Positions 51,670-52,589 of a stretch of DNA of 52,589 nt are shown piece after piece. The notes beneath the pieces were generated by a model. That model was not told the DNA's origin. It was given only the letters and a program-made list of their open reading frames with translations, and made no database searches. The stretch lies in the NCBI GenBank assembly GCA_023436305.1, contig JAEZJQ010000017.1, forward strand, positions 1-52,589, written 5' to 3'. The first letter of the stretch is position 1, and every line of letters begins with the position of its first letter. Source of the DNA: Bacillota bacterium (GTDB taxonomy: Bacteria; Bacillota; UBA4882; UBA8346). Both the position numbers and the translations under genes were made by a program.

Positions 51670-51956
51670 TAGTTATTGGTTATTAGTGATTAGTAAAAAG
51701 ACAATGGCAAAACTATATGAGTTGAAATAAGTTTTTTGAATCGCCTAACTTCTTCACTCACCCCCTGCGATCTATTTTGCATAATGTAACTCGTGAGCCT
51801 GCCCCCTCTCTAACATTACGTTAGAGAGGGGGCAGGGGGGTGAGTTAGCTTTTAGACAATCTTGAATTTGCGCGGTGGAACTTCTGTTTAAATTATTTAT
51901 TTCAACATATATAGTTATTGGTTATTAGTTATTCATAAAAAAGATAATAGCAAAGC
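51670..51956. repeat. Imperfect direct repeats flanking a palindrome
   Basis: A unit beginning TAGTTATTGGTTATTAGT occurs at 51670-51714 and again at 51912-51956. The 18-base cores are identical, followed by similar A-rich sequence ending in GCAAA. The two copies bracket the palindrome at 51798-51836. This could be a small non-coding mobile or REP-like element. Confidence 0.6.
51798..51836. repeat. 16-bp perfect palindrome in intergenic DNA
   Basis: CCTGCCCCCTCTCTAA (51798-51813) pairs with its exact complement at 51821-51836, loop CATTACG. A second, overlapping inverted pair (ACTCACCCCCTGC at 51756 with a GCAGG(G)GGGTGAGT copy at 51832) surrounds it. No T run follows, so it is not a classical terminator. 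It resembles dispersed C/G-rich repeat elements. Confidence 0.75.
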
Positions 51957-52050
51957 TAGGCAGTGATTTTCGTACTCGTTTATTTTCATTCCTGGTTGTG
52001 CCCTATTATAAAAGAGAACAAAAGAAACCAAATAAAGGGAGGAATTTTAA

Positions 52051-52589
52051 ATGCCCAGAATCTTAAAACCCACCCCGGAGAATTTTAAAATCGCCGGAGA
52101 AGCCATTAAACAAGGTAAGGTGATTATCGCTCCCACTGATGCGGTTTATGCGGTGCTTTGCGATGCTTTCAATCCGGAAGCCGTCGCCCGGCTGCGCGAA
52201 TTGCGTCAGAGCCCGGGGGATAAGCCTTTGTCATTGATCATTGACAAAAATGAGATCGAGAAATATTGCATGATCAAAAATGATGCTTTCCGAAAAATGA
52301 TGGATGCTTTACTGCCGGGAAAAGTCAGTTTTCTTCTGGAGAAACAGGGCGAAATTTTTGAGCATGCCGCCCCCAATTGTAGCGCCATCTGCGTTTTTTG
52401 GCAAGATAACGAAACCCGGCGGGTTTATGAGCAAAGCGGGACGGTTTTGGCGATTTCATCCGCCAATAAAGCGGGACAGCCGGAAGCCACTACCCTGGAG
52501 CAGGCCGTCAGCTATTTTGGCGACGAGGTCGAACTTTATATTGACAGTGGCGAGGAACGAGGGAACAAAGGAACGACCCAATTGGATAT
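52051..52589 (+). CDS. Sua5/YciO/YrdC-family protein (partial)
   Basis: The first 179 codons of a gene that runs off the window. It starts M-P-R-I-L-K-P-T-P-E-N and has I-I-A-P-T-D-A-V-Y-A-V-L and then L-R-Q-S-P-G-D-K-P-L-S-L-I. These are the nucleotide-binding loop and K-x-x-K-x-x-P-x-S-like region of YrdC-fold proteins. I-S-S-A-N-K-A-G and E-A-T-T follow. YrdC/Sua5 makes threonylcarbamoyl-AMP for tRNA t6A; the R-Q-S-P-G-D-K-P spacing is nearer to the YciO branch, so the exact role is open. ATG after AAAGGGAGG. Confidence 0.8.
   Translation, partial: MPRILKPTPENFKIAGEAIKQGKVIIAPTDAVYAVLCDAFNPEAVARLRELRQSPGDKPLSLIIDKNEIEKYCMIKNDAFRKMMDALLPGKVSFLLEKQGEIFEHAAPNCSAICVFWQDNETRRVYEQSGTVLAISSANKAGQPEATTLEQAVSYFGDEVELYIDSGEERGNKGTTQLD

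Larger units (their letters stand above)
51654..52050. other. Repeat-filled intergenic region
   Basis: About 400 bases between the giant hydrolase and the Sua5-family gene. It consists of the flanking direct repeats, the G/C palindrome and AT-rich DNA. No coding frame was recognised. Confidence 0.6.

Noticed and set aside
1..52589. CRISPR array, prophage or integrase
   Set aside because: No evenly spaced repeats and no phage or integrase genes were seen on either strand.

Overview
This window looks like the chromosome of a member of the Bacillota (Firmicutes), probably from a deep-branching or endospore-forming lineage. The reasons are strong GGAGG-type ribosome binding sites, frequent TTG and GTG starts, the tepA-ylzJ-ftsK/spoIIIE order, the dnaG-rpoD-nif3 (yqfO) order, a zapA-cvpA pair and an rpsO-pnp pair. 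The species cannot be named from the sequence alone.

Region by region: (1) 1-3.4 kb is a loosely packed, partly decaying segment with a flavodoxin-like protein, a cysteine-cluster protein, a small broken membrane-protein frame and a PksF-type ketosynthase (catalytic Cys replaced by Ser) with an in-frame stop. A minus-strand nucleotidyltransferase remnant follows. (2) 3.8-9.7 kb holds glutaminyl-tRNA synthetase, a PilZ protein, TepA, YlzJ and a Na/Pi-type transporter. (3) 9.8-19.4 kb is housekeeping: FtsK, a RodZ-like protein, DnaG primase, the main sigma factor, a CAU-anticodon tRNA, a Nif3 protein, a zinc-ribbon coiled-coil protein and an unusually long RNase P RNA. (4) 19.4-31.1 kb continues with a hydroxyacid dehydrogenase, a TrmH-type methyltransferase, a tiny YqzL-like gene, a membrane protein, ZapA, a CvpA-zinc ribbon fusion, a DUF421 protein, a phosphoglycerate-mutase-like metalloenzyme, a U32 peptidase, S15 and PNPase.

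(5) 31.5-51.7 kb is the accessory part and the most interesting. In one direction it has a thymidylate-kinase-like protein, a Ppx/GppA protein, a three-gene ABC-2 exporter and a 5'-nucleotidase. Then come a free-standing acyl carrier protein, an AMP-forming ligase, a BtrH/C39-like papain-fold protein and a nucleotidyltransferase-fold protein. These are followed by DUF3343, a cysteine-desulfurase-like enzyme and a divergent two-subunit class I fumarase. It ends with two paralogous ~900-residue alpha/beta-hydrolase proteins whose nucleophile elbow is G-x-C-T-G (Cys, not Ser), with a frameshifted ordinary hydrolase between them. The carrier protein, ligase and BtrH-like trio resembles the logic by which butirosin enzymes load and transfer an acyl group, so a carrier-protein-based small-molecule or acyl-transfer pathway with its own exporter is the main hypothesis. 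No condensation domain, phosphopantetheinyl transferase or precursor peptide was seen.

(6) The window ends with a palindromic intergenic repeat and a truncated Sua5/YciO/YrdC-family gene.
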